DNA of 47,437 bases, from positions 1-47,437 of the forward strand of contig NZ_JAUQWH010000059.1 in NCBI RefSeq assembly GCF_030757795.1. The letters run 5' to 3'. The notes under the pieces were generated by a model. It was given only the letters and a program-made list of their open reading frames with translations, was not told where the DNA came from and searched no databases. Source of the DNA: Actinoplanes oryzae. GTDB lineage: Bacteria; Actinomycetota; Actinomycetes; Mycobacteriales; Micromonosporaceae. The position numbers and the translations under genes were made by a program. This document shows positions 23,922 to 32,449 of this stretch, in pieces. Position 1 is the first letter of the stretch; each line of letters opens with the position of its first letter.

Positions 23922-25529
23922 CTAGCGCTGGATGTTCGCCACCAGGCCGGCGATGTGGGCGGCGCGCTGGTCGCGGGTGCCGGGGCGGCCCGGGACGCCG
24001 GGGCGGCGCTGCCACGGCCGGGGGCCGTCGTCGCGGCGGTACTCGACGCCGAGCGCGTCGAGGCGGGCGAGGTGGGTTTCCAACCGGCTCCGGAAGTCGT
24101 CGAAGTCGCGGTCGGCGGTGCTCCACAACGCTTCCGCGACCGCGCACAGGCGGGGGAAGACGAGATAGTCGATCGTGCGCGGGGAGTCGGCGTGCTCGGT
24201 CCAGACGTTGGCCTGGCCGCCGAGGATGTGGCGGGACTCATCGGCGGTCAGCCCCGGCGGGACGGGGTCGAAGGCGTACACGTCGCGCACGGTCAGCGGG
24301 ATCGCGACGGGGATCGGTTCCTCGGGCGACTCCGACTGGCGGTAGTCGAGGTAGACGAGGTCGTCCGGGCACGCCACCACGTCGTAGCCGCGGCGGGCGG
24401 CGGCGACGGCCCCGGCCATGCCGCGCCAGGAGGCGACCGTGGTGCCCGGGGCCAGGTCGCCCTCGAGGATCTCGTCCCAGCCGAAGGCGCGGCGGCCGGC
24501 GGCGGTCAGGTGGTCGTCGAGGCGCCGGAGGAACCAGGGTGCCAGGTCGTCCACCGTGGAGAGTCCGAGCCCGGCCAGGCGGTCGGCCAGGAGCGGGTCG
24601 GCACGCCACTGGTCCCGGGGGCATTCGTCGCCGCCGACGCCGATCCAGCGCGACGGGAACAGTTCCAGCACCTCGTCGAACACGTTCCCGAAGAAGTCCA
24701 CCGTGGACTGCGAGATGTCCAAAACGTTGTCGCAGATGCCCCAGCGGGTCCACACCTCCAGCGGCTGCCGGGTCACCCCGAGCTCCGGGTACGCCGCCAG
24801 GGCCGCCTGCACGTGTCCCGGCGACTCGATCTCCGGCACCACGGTGATGAACCGCTCGGCGGCGTACGCCACGATCTCCCGTACGTCGTCCTGGGTGTAG
24901 AAGCCCCCGTGCGGCCGCCCGTCCCCCGGCGCGTCGCGGGCCGCCCCGACCTGGCTCTCCCGCCGCCACGCGCCCACCTCGGTGAGCCGCGGGTAGCGCT
25001 TGATCTCGAGCCGCCAGCCCTGGTCGTCGGTCAGGTGCCAGTGCAGGGTGTTGAGCCGGTGCGCCGCCATGAGGTCGAGGAAGCGCAGCACGTCGTGCTT
25101 GGGCAGGAAGTGCCGGGCCACGTCGAGCATCGCGCCACGCCACGGAAATCGGGGCGCGTCGCGCACCTGGACGCACGGCACGCTCCACGCGACGCCGGCC
25201 ACCCGGGCCCGCCGGTGGATCGCGGGCGGCAGCAACTGCACCAGCGCCTGACAGCCGTAGAAGACCCCGGCCGCGTCCCCGCCGGCGATCGTGACCCCGG
25301 CCGGGGTCACGTCGAGCTGGAACGCCTCGGAACCGATTCCAGCGTCTGTTCCCAGAGCGATCGAGCCGTGCCCGGCCACGGGGAGGGTAAGCCCGGTGGC
25401 GGGCCGCAGGGCCTGCTGCAGCCACGCCAGCACACCGCCGAGCGACGCGGGAGCCGACACGGTGGTGCCGGCCGTCAGCGCGAAGGAACCGGTTCCGGCA
25501 ACGAACGAGAGGGGGCGGGGAATCAGCAA
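23922..25529 (-). CDS. GH20 beta-N-acetylhexosaminidase
   Basis: 535 residues from a TTG at 25529. An N-terminal GH20b-like domain (1-120) precedes the TIM barrel: RFPWRGAMLDVARHFLPKHDVLRFLDLMAAHRLNTLHWHLTDDQGWRLEI, the H of PEIESPGH, and the catalytic pair D301-E302 in VGGDECP. Substrate-assisted catalysis removes terminal GlcNAc or GalNAc from glycans or chitooligosaccharides. No signal peptide is visible, so it probably acts on imported dimers or oligomers. The stop of the permease precedes it by 2-4 bp in the same operon, so import and hydrolysis are coupled. The TTG start has GAAGGG about 8 nt upstream. Confidence 0.93.
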   Translation of the reverse strand: MLIPRPLSFVAGTGSFALTAGTTVSAPASLGGVLAWLQQALRPATGLTLPVAGHGSIALGTDAGIGSEAFQLDVTPAGVTIAGGDAAGVFYGCQALVQLLPPAIHRRARVAGVAWSVPCVQVRDAPRFPWRGAMLDVARHFLPKHDVLRFLDLMAAHRLNTLHWHLTDDQGWRLEIKRYPRLTEVGAWRRESQVGAARDAPGDGRPHGGFYTQDDVREIVAYAAERFITVVPEIESPGHVQAALAAYPELGVTRQPLEVWTRWGICDNVLDISQSTVDFFGNVFDEVLELFPSRWIGVGGDECPRDQWRADPLLADRLAGLGLSTVDDLAPWFLRRLDDHLTAAGRRAFGWDEILEGDLAPGTTVASWRGMAGAVAAARRGYDVVACPDDLVYLDYRQSESPEEPIPVAIPLTVRDVYAFDPVPPGLTADESRHILGGQANVWTEHADSPRTIDYLVFPRLCAVAEALWSTADRDFDDFRSRLETHLARLDALGVEYRRDDGPRPWQRRPGVPGRPGTRDQRAAHIAGLVANIQR

Positions 25530-25533
25530 GACG

Positions 25534-26343
25534 TCAGCCCTTCACGGCCCCGGCGGACATGCCGGAGACCAGATTGCGCTGGATGATCAGGAAGAACACG
25601 ACGACCGGCAGCGAGAAGAGGACGGACGCCGCCATCTGACCGCCGAAATCGGTTCCCGTGTACGGGTTGGTGAACGAAGCGAGCCACACCGGCAAGGTGT
25701 AGCGGCTCTGGTCCTGCATGAACGTGTAGGCGAACAGGTAGTCGTTCCACGCCGCGATGAAGGCGAAGATGCTCGTGGCGACGATGCCGGGCGCCACGAG
25801 CGGGAAGAGGACGCTGACCAGCGTGCGCCACGTGCTCGCCCCGTCGAGCTGCGCCGCCTCCTCGATCTCGGCGGGGATGGTGACGAAGAAGCCGCGCATC
25901 ACCCAGATCGAGAAGGGCAGGACGGTGGCCACGTACGCGAGGATCAGGGCCGCGTAGGTGCCCAGCAGGTCGAGCTTGTTGAACATGACGAACATCGGGA
26001 CCAGCAGCGCCGTCGCCGGCAGCATCTGCACGGCGAGGATAACGACCATGATCGCGCGGCGGCCGGGGAAGCGGAACCGGGACAGCGCGGCGGCGGCGAA
26101 GATGCCGAGCACGATCGACGCCACGACGGTCGCGGCGACCACGATGACGCTGTTCACCAGGTTGGTGAGGAACTGCTCCTGCGTGACGGCCTTGACGAAG
26201 TTGCCGAGCGTCGGCGCCTGCGGCCAGAAGTGCGGCGTCGGCGTCATCACCTCCGGCCGCGGCTTGAAGGCGGTGTTGACCATCCAGTAGACCGGGAAGA
26301 TCCACACCAGGCAGAAGACGGCGGCGAGCGCACGGGCCCTCAC
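25534..26343 (-). CDS. Carbohydrate ABC transporter permease (MalG-type), amino-sugar locus
   Basis: 269 residues from the GTG overlapping the upstream TGA (GTGA). EAA loop: EEAAQLDGASTWRTLVSVLFPLVAP. C-terminus NLVSGMSAGAVKG is family-typical. It completes the membrane part of an importer whose likely cargo, judging from the following GH20 gene and the linked kinase, is a GlcNAc-containing sugar. No ATPase gene is present. Confidence 0.92.
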   Translation of the reverse strand: MRARALAAVFCLVWIFPVYWMVNTAFKPRPEVMTPTPHFWPQAPTLGNFVKAVTQEQFLTNLVNSVIVVAATVVASIVLGIFAAAALSRFRFPGRRAIMVVILAVQMLPATALLVPMFVMFNKLDLLGTYAALILAYVATVLPFSIWVMRGFFVTIPAEIEEAAQLDGASTWRTLVSVLFPLVAPGIVATSIFAFIAAWNDYLFAYTFMQDQSRYTLPVWLASFTNPYTGTDFGGQMAASVLFSLPVVVFFLIIQRNLVSGMSAGAVKG

Positions 26344-27278
26344 AGGTCCTCCCCCGATCGGAGCAGGTTGCGGATGTAGACGGCGGTCAGCGCGAGCAGC
26401 AGCAGCGTCGTCACGACCGAGATCGCCGCGCCCTGCCCGATCCGGAAGCCGACGAAGGCGGTCTTGTAGGTGAAGACGCCCAGCGTGCTGGTGGCGTCGC
26501 CGGGCCCGCCGCGGGAGACCAGCCAGATCTGGTTGAACACGTTGTAGTCCCAGATGATCGACAGGATCGTCACGAGCAGCAGCGTCGGCCGCAGGTGCCG
26601 CAGCGTGATCCGGCGGTAGATGGTCAGCTCCGGGGCACCGTCCAACCGCGCCGCCTCGAGGTACTCGTGCGGCACCTGCGCCTCCGCGGCGTTGAGGGTC
26701 AGGGCGATGAACGGCACGGCCTGCCACACGATCAGCAGCCAGATGACGACGTACGCCCGGGTGGGGTCCTGGGTCCAGTCGAGGCTGGTCGTGTCGCCGA
26801 AGATCCGCAGCCGGTCGAGCCCCCAGTTGACGACGCCGTAGCCGGGCTGGAAGAGCCAGTTCCACACCAGCGACGACGCCACGTTCGGCATGGCCCACGC
26901 CACGATGAGCACCACGGTGACCGTGTGCCGCCACGCGCGGCCCAGCCGGGTGAGCAGATGCGAGACGCCCATGCCGAGGACGACGCTGCCGGCCACCATC
27001 GCCGCGGTGAACAGCACCGTGCGGACCAGGGAGCCCCAGAAGGCACTGCTCGAGAGCAGCTGGCTGTACTGCGCGACGCCGACACTGGAGTAGGCGCCGG
27101 TGAACAGGCTCCGCTGGTTGTAGTCCGTGAAGGACGTGAGGACCAGAAAGCCGATCGGGGCCAGCGTGACGACGGCGAGCACGACACCCGCGGGGCCGAG
27201 CAGCCAGAGCGGGGCCAGGTTCCGCCGCCGGCGCTCCGGAGCCACCGGCGGCGCCTCCGACAAGGTCAACGTGGCCAC
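26340..27278 (-). CDS. Carbohydrate ABC transporter permease (MalF-type), amino-sugar locus
   Basis: 312 residues from GTG at 27278, 2 bp after the binding-protein stop. Signature segments: PLWLLGPAGVVLAVVTLAPIGFLVLTSFTD at the first helix, EAA loop LEAARLDGAPELTIYRRITLRHLRP, and WLVSRGGPGDATSTLGVFTYKTAF. The sequence resembles permeases of the NgcF/DasB class by layout, but it cannot be assigned to either from sequence alone. Confidence 0.92.
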   Translation of the reverse strand: MATLTLSEAPPVAPERRRRNLAPLWLLGPAGVVLAVVTLAPIGFLVLTSFTDYNQRSLFTGAYSSVGVAQYSQLLSSSAFWGSLVRTVLFTAAMVAGSVVLGMGVSHLLTRLGRAWRHTVTVVLIVAWAMPNVASSLVWNWLFQPGYGVVNWGLDRLRIFGDTTSLDWTQDPTRAYVVIWLLIVWQAVPFIALTLNAAEAQVPHEYLEAARLDGAPELTIYRRITLRHLRPTLLLVTILSIIWDYNVFNQIWLVSRGGPGDATSTLGVFTYKTAFVGFRIGQGAAISVVTTLLLLALTAVYIRNLLRSGEDL

Positions 27279-27280
27279 GA

Positions 27281-28591
27281 TCAGCCGGCGAGGGTCGTGT
27301 CGAGGTGCGCATCGAACTCCGCGGCGGCCCCGGACGGCGACTTGGCGCCGGAGGCGACGGACGAGAACAGCTGGTTGACGCTCTTGTCGCCCTCCACGGT
27401 CGGCCACTGCGCGGCGGCCGGGGTCGCCTTCGAGGTCAGCGCGGCGGTGAAGAAGCCCTTCTGCTGCTCGGACAGGCCGGGCTGCGCCGCCTGGATGCCC
27501 TCGGTGCTGTTCGGGATCCAGCCGTCGGTGCCGAAGACGTACTGGTCCTGCACGGCGGGGCTCGCGGCGATCTTCGTCCACTGCAGGGCGAGGTCGTGGG
27601 CGTCGCTCTTGGTGGCGATGCCCCAGTCGGAGCCGCCGAGCATCACGGGCTGGTTCTTGCCGGAGAGGCCGGGCAGGGGGAACGTACCGATGTCCTCGGT
27701 CCTGATCCGGGGGTTGGCCTTCTGGATCAGGCCGATCGAGCCGGCCGTGGCCAGGATCGCGGAGGTCTTGCCGTCGGCGAACAGCTGCGTCTGGTCGGGC
27801 GACAGCGTGTCCAGGGTCCGCGAGGCCGCGGTGGAGTACGCGTTCTGGAACGTCTTGAAGTCAGCCAGGCCTTTCTGCGCCTCGGGACTCGAGAAGCCGC
27901 CCTTCCACGAGGCGCCGTCCTTGCCGGCGATGTCCCCGCCGGCGTCCCAGACGAACTGCAGTCCGGCGTACCAGTACTGGCCCGGCAGATAGAACGGCGC
28001 GAAGTCGGCGGCCGGGTTGGCGCCCTTCACCTTGTCCAGGGCGGCGGTCAGCTCCGCGTACGTGCCGGGGGCCCGGGTGACACCGGCGGCCGCCCACGTC
28101 TTCTTGTTGTAGATGACCGCCCGGGCGCCCGCGAAGCCCGGCACCGCGTAGAGCGCACCGTCCACGGTCGCCGGCTCGGCCAGCCCCGCCAGCCAGGTGC
28201 GGCCCTGGCGGAGATCCGCCTGGTAGGCGGTCAGGTCGAGGAGCCCGCCGTTGGCCGCGTACCCGGGCACCTGGGTGTTGCCGAGGTCGAGCACGTCCGG
28301 CGTCCCGCTGGTCGACAGCGCCGTACTGATCTTGGTGGTGATGCCCTCCCACTGCTGGATCTGCAGGTCGACCCGGGCGCCGGTCGCCTGGGTGAACCTG
28401 TCGTTGATCGCCTTGAGGGTCGGCTCGGTGTAGTCGCCGTCCATGACCCAGACGGTCAGGGTCTTGCCCTCCCCGCGGGTCGCCGGGACGGTGGCGGGCG
28501 CGCCGCTGCCGGTGGCATCGGTGCCACCACTGCTGCAGGCGGTCAGGGTCAGTAGGGCGGCGGCGGTCAGGACAACGGCGGCACGGCGCAT
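27281..28591 (-). CDS. Sugar ABC transporter substrate-binding lipoprotein, amino-sugar locus
   Basis: 436 residues; CAGGAG ribosome site 6 nt before the ATG. Lipobox LTAC (LTAAALLTLTACSSGG). Mature region: LTVWVMDGDYTEPTLKAINDRFTQATGARVDLQIQQW, then TPDVLDLGNTQVPGYAANGGLLDLT and YNKKTWAAAGV, the pattern of extracytoplasmic sugar-binding proteins. It begins the importer and lies 70 bp downstream of the RpiR gene in the same direction. Linked GH20 and kinase genes suggest an N-acetylhexosamine-containing ligand. Confidence 0.93.
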   Translation of the reverse strand: MRRAAVVLTAAALLTLTACSSGGTDATGSGAPATVPATRGEGKTLTVWVMDGDYTEPTLKAINDRFTQATGARVDLQIQQWEGITTKISTALSTSGTPDVLDLGNTQVPGYAANGGLLDLTAYQADLRQGRTWLAGLAEPATVDGALYAVPGFAGARAVIYNKKTWAAAGVTRAPGTYAELTAALDKVKGANPAADFAPFYLPGQYWYAGLQFVWDAGGDIAGKDGASWKGGFSSPEAQKGLADFKTFQNAYSTAASRTLDTLSPDQTQLFADGKTSAILATAGSIGLIQKANPRIRTEDIGTFPLPGLSGKNQPVMLGGSDWGIATKSDAHDLALQWTKIAASPAVQDQYVFGTDGWIPNSTEGIQAAQPGLSEQQKGFFTAALTSKATPAAAQWPTVEGDKSVNQLFSSVASGAKSPSGAAAEFDAHLDTTLAG

Positions 28592-28661
28592 GGGGACTCC
28601 TGGAAATGGGCAGGGTGGTGCGCCCGGGGACTCGGCGAGCCCACGGTCCACAGGGGAGGAT

Positions 28662-29591
28662 CTAGGTCTTGCTCCGGCCCCGGTTGCGGGTCGGGTTCTT
28701 CTCGGGGAGCCGGTGGGCGTCGACCGCGCGGACCGTGAGTTCCAGGGCCTCGGCCGTACGCTCGTAGGTGCGCTGGGCCACGGCGACATAGATCATGTCG
28801 AGGACCAGCAGCTGGGAGTGGAGGGCGGAGAGGGCGGCCAGCCGGAAGGTGGTCTCCTGCACCGCGGTCGTGAAGACGACGTCGGCGATCTCGGCCAGCG
28901 GCGAGCGGCTGTAACTGGTGACGGCCACGGTGAGCGCCCCGTGATCGGCCGCCTCGGCGAGGGTCTCGATCACCTCCCGCGTACGCCCGGAGTGCGACAG
29001 CCCGATCGCCACGTCGCCGGGCAGCAGCAGGGCCGCGTTGGTGAGCGCGGTGTGGCTGTCGGTCCGGTGCCAGACGGGCACCCGGATGCGCTCGAGCCGG
29101 AAGGCCATCTCGCGCGCCGAGGTGCCGCTGCTGCCCAGGCCGAAGAGCTCGACCCGCTTCGCCCCGGCGATCGCGGCGGCGACCCGGTCCACGGCGGCCA
29201 CGTCGAGCGCGGCGGCGGTGTCGTGGATCGCGCGCGTGTCGGCGTTGGTGACCACGCCCAGCACCTCGGTCAGCGGGTCGCCCGGGGCGATGTCGCCGCT
29301 GATGTCGGTCTCCCAGCGCGCCTGCACGGCCCGGCCGGTCTCGGTGGCCACGGCGACGCGCAGGTTGGCGTAGCCGCGGAAGCCGAGCGTGCGGCTGAAC
29401 CGGGTCACGGTCGCCGTCGACGTCCCGGAGCGCTCGGCGAGGTCGACGATGCTGGCGTTGGCGGCCGCCTCCGGATCGGCGAGAATCGTCTCGGCGATCC
29501 GGGCCAGGGCCTCGGCCATGCCCGGCCCCTCGATGCGCAGCCGCCCGAGCAGCCCGCCGCTCTCACCCGTCACGTCGGTCATCCTTTTCAT
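28662..29591 (-). CDS. RpiR/MurR-family SIS-domain regulator
   Basis: 309 residues. An N-terminal RpiR helix-turn-helix (about 30-95: ASIVDLAERSGTSTATVTRFSRTLGFRGYANLRVAVA) and a C-terminal SIS sugar-phosphate isomerase-like domain (RVELFGLGSSGTSAREMAFRLERI, VAIGLSHSGRTREVIETLAEA). Such regulators bind a sugar phosphate, for example GlcNAc-6-P or MurNAc-6-P. I chose ATG 29591 (MKRMTDVTG); the frame is open to 29645. The start lies inside the inverted repeat at 29585-29613, which suggests autoregulation. The divergent kinase could make the phosphorylated effector. Confidence 0.9.
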   Translation of the reverse strand: MKRMTDVTGESGGLLGRLRIEGPGMAEALARIAETILADPEAAANASIVDLAERSGTSTATVTRFSRTLGFRGYANLRVAVATETGRAVQARWETDISGDIAPGDPLTEVLGVVTNADTRAIHDTAAALDVAAVDRVAAAIAGAKRVELFGLGSSGTSAREMAFRLERIRVPVWHRTDSHTALTNAALLLPGDVAIGLSHSGRTREVIETLAEAADHGALTVAVTSYSRSPLAEIADVVFTTAVQETTFRLAALSALHSQLLVLDMIYVAVAQRTYERTAEALELTVRAVDAHRLPEKNPTRNRGRSKT

Positions 29592-29613
29592 CAATGTCCG
29601 TTGCCGATGAAAA
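29585..29613. promoter_or_regulatory. Perfect inverted repeat TTTTCATC-N13-GATGAAAA over the RpiR start
   Basis: The arms TTTTCATC (29585-29592) and GATGAAAA (29606-29613) are perfect complements separated by 13 bp. The left arm contains the RpiR start codon on the minus strand. The position between the divergent RpiR and kinase genes makes it the best operator candidate for the RpiR protein. Confidence 0.55.
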
Positions 29614-29627
29614 TTACGACCAACGCG

Positions 29628-29639
29628 TGAACTAGTCAA
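29628..29639. promoter_or_regulatory. Imperfect palindrome TGAACTAGTCAA, weakly DasR-site-like
   Basis: TGAACTAGTCAA is centred on CTAG, 30 bp before the kinase start. It shares 8 of 12 positions with the core TGGTCTAGACCA of DasR (GlcNAc regulator) sites as I recall them. The match is weak and a DasR link is only suggested by the amino-sugar context. Confidence 0.25.
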
Positions 29640-29668
29640 CAACAACTTTCTATGCTTCGATCGGCCGC

Positions 29669-30562
29669 ATGGCCTTGGTGGTGGGAGTCGACGCCGGTGG
29701 CACCGCGTCCCGGGCCGTGCTCGCCACCACCGGCGGGGCGATCGTCGGCCGTGGACACGCCGGCCCCGGCAACCCGCTCACGGCCGGGCCCGGGCCCGCC
29801 GCCGCAGCGGTCGCGGCGGCCGTGCGCGCCGCCCTGCGAGGCCACGACCCCGCAGCGGTATGCGCGGCGACGCTCGGCATCGCCGGCCCTGAGGCCCCCT
29901 TCGCGCCGGCCCTGGCCGCCCTCGGCATCACCGCCCCGGTCACGGTCGTCGGCGACGTGGTTACCGCCTTCGCCGCGGGCAGCTCCGCAGCGTCGGGGAC
30001 AGTGCTGATCGCGGGTACGGGCGCCATCGCCGCCGCCATCCGCGACCACACCGTGGTGCGGACGTCCGACGGGCTGGGCTGGCTCCTCGGCGACGAGGGC
30101 TCCGGCCGCTGGCTCGGCCTGCAGGCGGTCCGCACCGCCGTCCGCGCCTGGGACACGCCCTTCGCCGCGCAGGTGGCCACGCACGCGGGCGTGGCGACCG
30201 CCGACGCCATGGTCTACTGGGCGCAGGCCCTGCCCTGGGAGAGGATCGGCGCCCTCGCTCCCCTGGTCTGCGCCGCCGCCCGCGCCGGCGACCCGCACGC
30301 CACGTCCCTCGTCGTCAGGGCGAGCGCGCATCTGCTCGCCACTCTCGACGACGCGCACGCCAGTGGCCCGGTCGTGCTGGGCGGCGGCCTCCTCACCGGC
30401 GACACCCCGGTGCGCGACGGCGTGGTCCGGGCCCTGCACGGGCGCGGCTGCCATCCCCGCACCGCCCGCGACCCCGCCGCCGGTGCCGCCTGGCTGGCCG
30501 CGCGCCCGCTCAGCGACCGGTCACCGAGGGCCCTGCACGACGCCCTTTCAGGTACGTCCTGA
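29669..30562 (+). CDS. BadF/BadG/BcrA/BcrD-type ATPase, N-acetylglucosamine kinase-like
   Basis: 297 residues of the ASKHA kinase fold. Phosphate 1 motif VVGVDAGGTASRAVLAT at the N-terminus, LGIAGPEAPF, VVGDVVTAFAAG (candidate catalytic Asp), phosphate 2 motif LIAGTGAIAAAI, DGLGWLLGDEGSGRWLG, and adenosine motif VVLGGGLL. This matches bacterial GlcNAc/N-acetylmuramate-type kinases in the BadF family. It would phosphorylate sugar released by the GH20 enzyme. It is divergent from the RpiR gene, and its last 53 bp overlap the 3' end of the opposite RsbQ-like gene. Confidence 0.87.
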   Translation: MALVVGVDAGGTASRAVLATTGGAIVGRGHAGPGNPLTAGPGPAAAAVAAAVRAALRGHDPAAVCAATLGIAGPEAPFAPALAALGITAPVTVVGDVVTAFAAGSSAASGTVLIAGTGAIAAAIRDHTVVRTSDGLGWLLGDEGSGRWLGLQAVRTAVRAWDTPFAAQVATHAGVATADAMVYWAQALPWERIGALAPLVCAAARAGDPHATSLVVRASAHLLATLDDAHASGPVVLGGGLLTGDTPVRDGVVRALHGRGCHPRTARDPAAGAAWLAARPLSDRSPRALHDALSGTS

Positions 30563-31337
30563 TCGCCGCGACGGTCTCCTCGGGCGCGCTGAGGTTCGGG
30601 CAGTGCCCGGTCGCGTTCATGATGACCAGCGTGCTCTCCGCCAGCTGCTCGTGCACGTAGCGCCCGACCGCCACCGGCGCGATCACGTCGTCGGTGCACT
30701 GCAGGACCAGCGCCGGGGTGCGCACCTTGGGCAGGTCGGCCCGGTTGTCGGACAGGAACGTCACGTGCGCGAACCTCTTGGCGATCTCCGGGTCGGTGGC
30801 GCAGAAGCTGTTGACCAGCTCCAGGGCCAGCTCGGGATGCTGCGGGTTGGCCATGATGATCGGGGCGATGACGCTCGACCAGCCCAGATAGTTGCTGTCC
30901 AGCGACACCATCATTTCGTCGATGTCAAGCCGGCTGAACCCGCCGATGTAGTCACCGTCGTCGATGTAGGACGGCGAGGGGCCGACCAGGATCAGGTCGG
31001 CGAAGCGCTCGGGCTCGCGGATGGCGGCGAGGATGCCGATCATCGCGCTGACCGAGTGGCCGACGAACACGACGTCGTTCAGGTCGAGCTCGTGGATGAT
31101 CTCGAGCACGTCGGAGGCGTACCCGTCGAGTTGCGCGTAGCGCACGCTGTCGTAGGCGCTCAGGTCCGAGCGGCCCACCCCGACATGGTCGAAGAGCACG
31201 AGCCGGTGCGTGTCCGCGAAGGCGGGCGCCACGAACCGCCACATGTGCTGATCGCACCCGTAGCCGTGGGCGAACATCATCGGCTGCCCCTCCGGCAGAC
31301 CACTGACCTGCAACGCGTGCCGCTCGGCGATCGACAT
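30510..31337 (-). CDS. RsbQ/KAI2-like alpha/beta hydrolase
   Basis: 275 residues. Nucleophile elbow GHSVS near residue 96, oxyanion region FAHGYGCDQHMWRF, catalytic Asp candidate in QCTDDVIAP and His in ATGHCPNLS. The sequence is RsbQ-like (AERHALQVSGLPEGQPMMFAHGYGCDQ). RsbQ of Bacillus works with the phosphatase RsbP in energy-stress signalling; no PAS-phosphatase gene is visible nearby, so the role here may be different or the partner is elsewhere. It is the last gene of the leftward toxin/protease group, 62 bp after the DyP gene. Confidence 0.85.
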   Translation of the reverse strand: MSIAERHALQVSGLPEGQPMMFAHGYGCDQHMWRFVAPAFADTHRLVLFDHVGVGRSDLSAYDSVRYAQLDGYASDVLEIIHELDLNDVVFVGHSVSAMIGILAAIREPERFADLILVGPSPSYIDDGDYIGGFSRLDIDEMMVSLDSNYLGWSSVIAPIIMANPQHPELALELVNSFCATDPEIAKRFAHVTFLSDNRADLPKVRTPALVLQCTDDVIAPVAVGRYVHEQLAESTLVIMNATGHCPNLSAPEETVAAIRTYLKGRRAGPSVTGR

Positions 31338-31399
31338 GAGACGGACCCTAGGCCCGCCGGCCCCGCGGCATCGCACACCCTGTCCGGGGCGAGCGGGCC

Positions 31400-32449
31400 T
31401 CAAGCCCGGGTGACGAGGGTCCGGCCGCGGAAGTCGGACGGGTCGCCGGAGGGATCGGGCAGGGTGAAGTAGTACCCGCCGCCGAAGGTCAGCGTGTAAC
31501 GCTCCAGCGCCTCGCCGGCCAACCGCCGCTGCACCGTCACGAAGCCCTTCTCGAGGTCGCGCTGGAAGCAGGTGAAGATCTGGCCCTCGCCCGCGTCCGG
31601 ATGCCGGTAGGACCAGCTGCGGCGCAGGATGCGATGGGCCTCGCTCTCCCGGGTGTGCGGGTTGGCTCGGCGGATGTGCGCGTCGAGGGCGGTCAGGCGC
31701 CCCTCCGGGTCGGTGGCGTAGCCCGCGTCCGGCGCACCGAGCGGCGCGTCCGTCTCCTTGCGGCGTCCGAAGACCCGTTCCTGCTCGGCGACCGTCTCGC
31801 CGTCCCAGATCGCCGTTGCCAGCTGGATCAGCCGCACCACCTGGTAGCTGCCACCGACGCACCAAGCGGGCTCGTCGTCGCCGCGGCGGACCGGCAGCAG
31901 CGAGTCGATGAGAGGCGCGTCGGTCACGTCGGGATTGCCGGTGCCCTCGCGGAAGCCGAAGAGATTGCGCACCGAGCCGTCCGGCGCGGGCGGGTGGAAG
32001 CCGGGCATCCGCCAGCGCTCGCGCAGGCCGGTCGATACCACCGGGCCGGGGCCGGAGGTCTGGACGAGCACGTCGCCGTGACACCACCGCTCGTCGAGGA
32101 CGTCGGCGGGGAAGGCCGGCATGGCGGTGAGCAGCCGGGGCCGGGCCAGCCCGGGATGCCGGTCGAAGAGCGACGCGCCGACGGACACGATCGCCGGGGC
32201 ATCATCGAGCCGCTCGTGCACGTCCCGCAGCACCACCGCCGGGTCGGCGTCCGCGTCGAGGTCGTAGGCCACCAGAAGCGTGGTCGCCCGCGCGGCTGCG
32301 GTGACCGCGCGCACCTTGGCGACAGGCGGCCCGGCGCCCGGGGCGACCGGCGACGGAGCGCTGTCCGGGCGAGCCGGGGTGCAGGCAACGGCGCCGGCGA
32401 CCCCGGCCGCGCCGAGCCCGGCGAGCAGCGCCCGCCGCCGGACCGTCAT
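31400..32449 (-). CDS. Dyp-type heme peroxidase, Tat-exported, EfeB-like
   Basis: 349 residues. The N-terminus MTVRRRALLAGLGAAGVAGAVAC has a Tat-like RRR motif and ends in a possible lipobox. DyP signatures follow: NLFGFREGTGNPDV, DAHIRRANPH, HRILRRSWSY, GQIFTCFQRDLEKGFVTVQRRL and FGGGYYFTLP. Residue 168 is Glu in GFREG, where the family usually has the distal catalytic Asp (GxxDG); Glu is a conservative but unusual change. EfeB-type proteins oxidise or remove iron from heme with EfeO/EfeU, but no Efe genes are adjacent. The ATG overlaps the subtilisin stop (ATGA). Confidence 0.88.
   Translation of the reverse strand: MTVRRRALLAGLGAAGVAGAVACTPARPDSAPSPVAPGAGPPVAKVRAVTAAARATTLLVAYDLDADADPAVVLRDVHERLDDAPAIVSVGASLFDRHPGLARPRLLTAMPAFPADVLDERWCHGDVLVQTSGPGPVVSTGLRERWRMPGFHPPAPDGSVRNLFGFREGTGNPDVTDAPLIDSLLPVRRGDDEPAWCVGGSYQVVRLIQLATAIWDGETVAEQERVFGRRKETDAPLGAPDAGYATDPEGRLTALDAHIRRANPHTRESEAHRILRRSWSYRHPDAGEGQIFTCFQRDLEKGFVTVQRRLAGEALERYTLTFGGGYYFTLPDPSGDPSDFRGRTLVTRA

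Noticed and set aside
20153..24241. 1362-codon minus-strand frame across the two glycosidases
   Set aside because: It is a shadow of the GC-rich third positions; the plus-strand genes carry enzyme motifs and ribosome sites.
31400..32449. Complete EfeUOB iron uptake locus
   Set aside because: Only the EfeB-like DyP is present; neighbours are a protease and a hydrolase.
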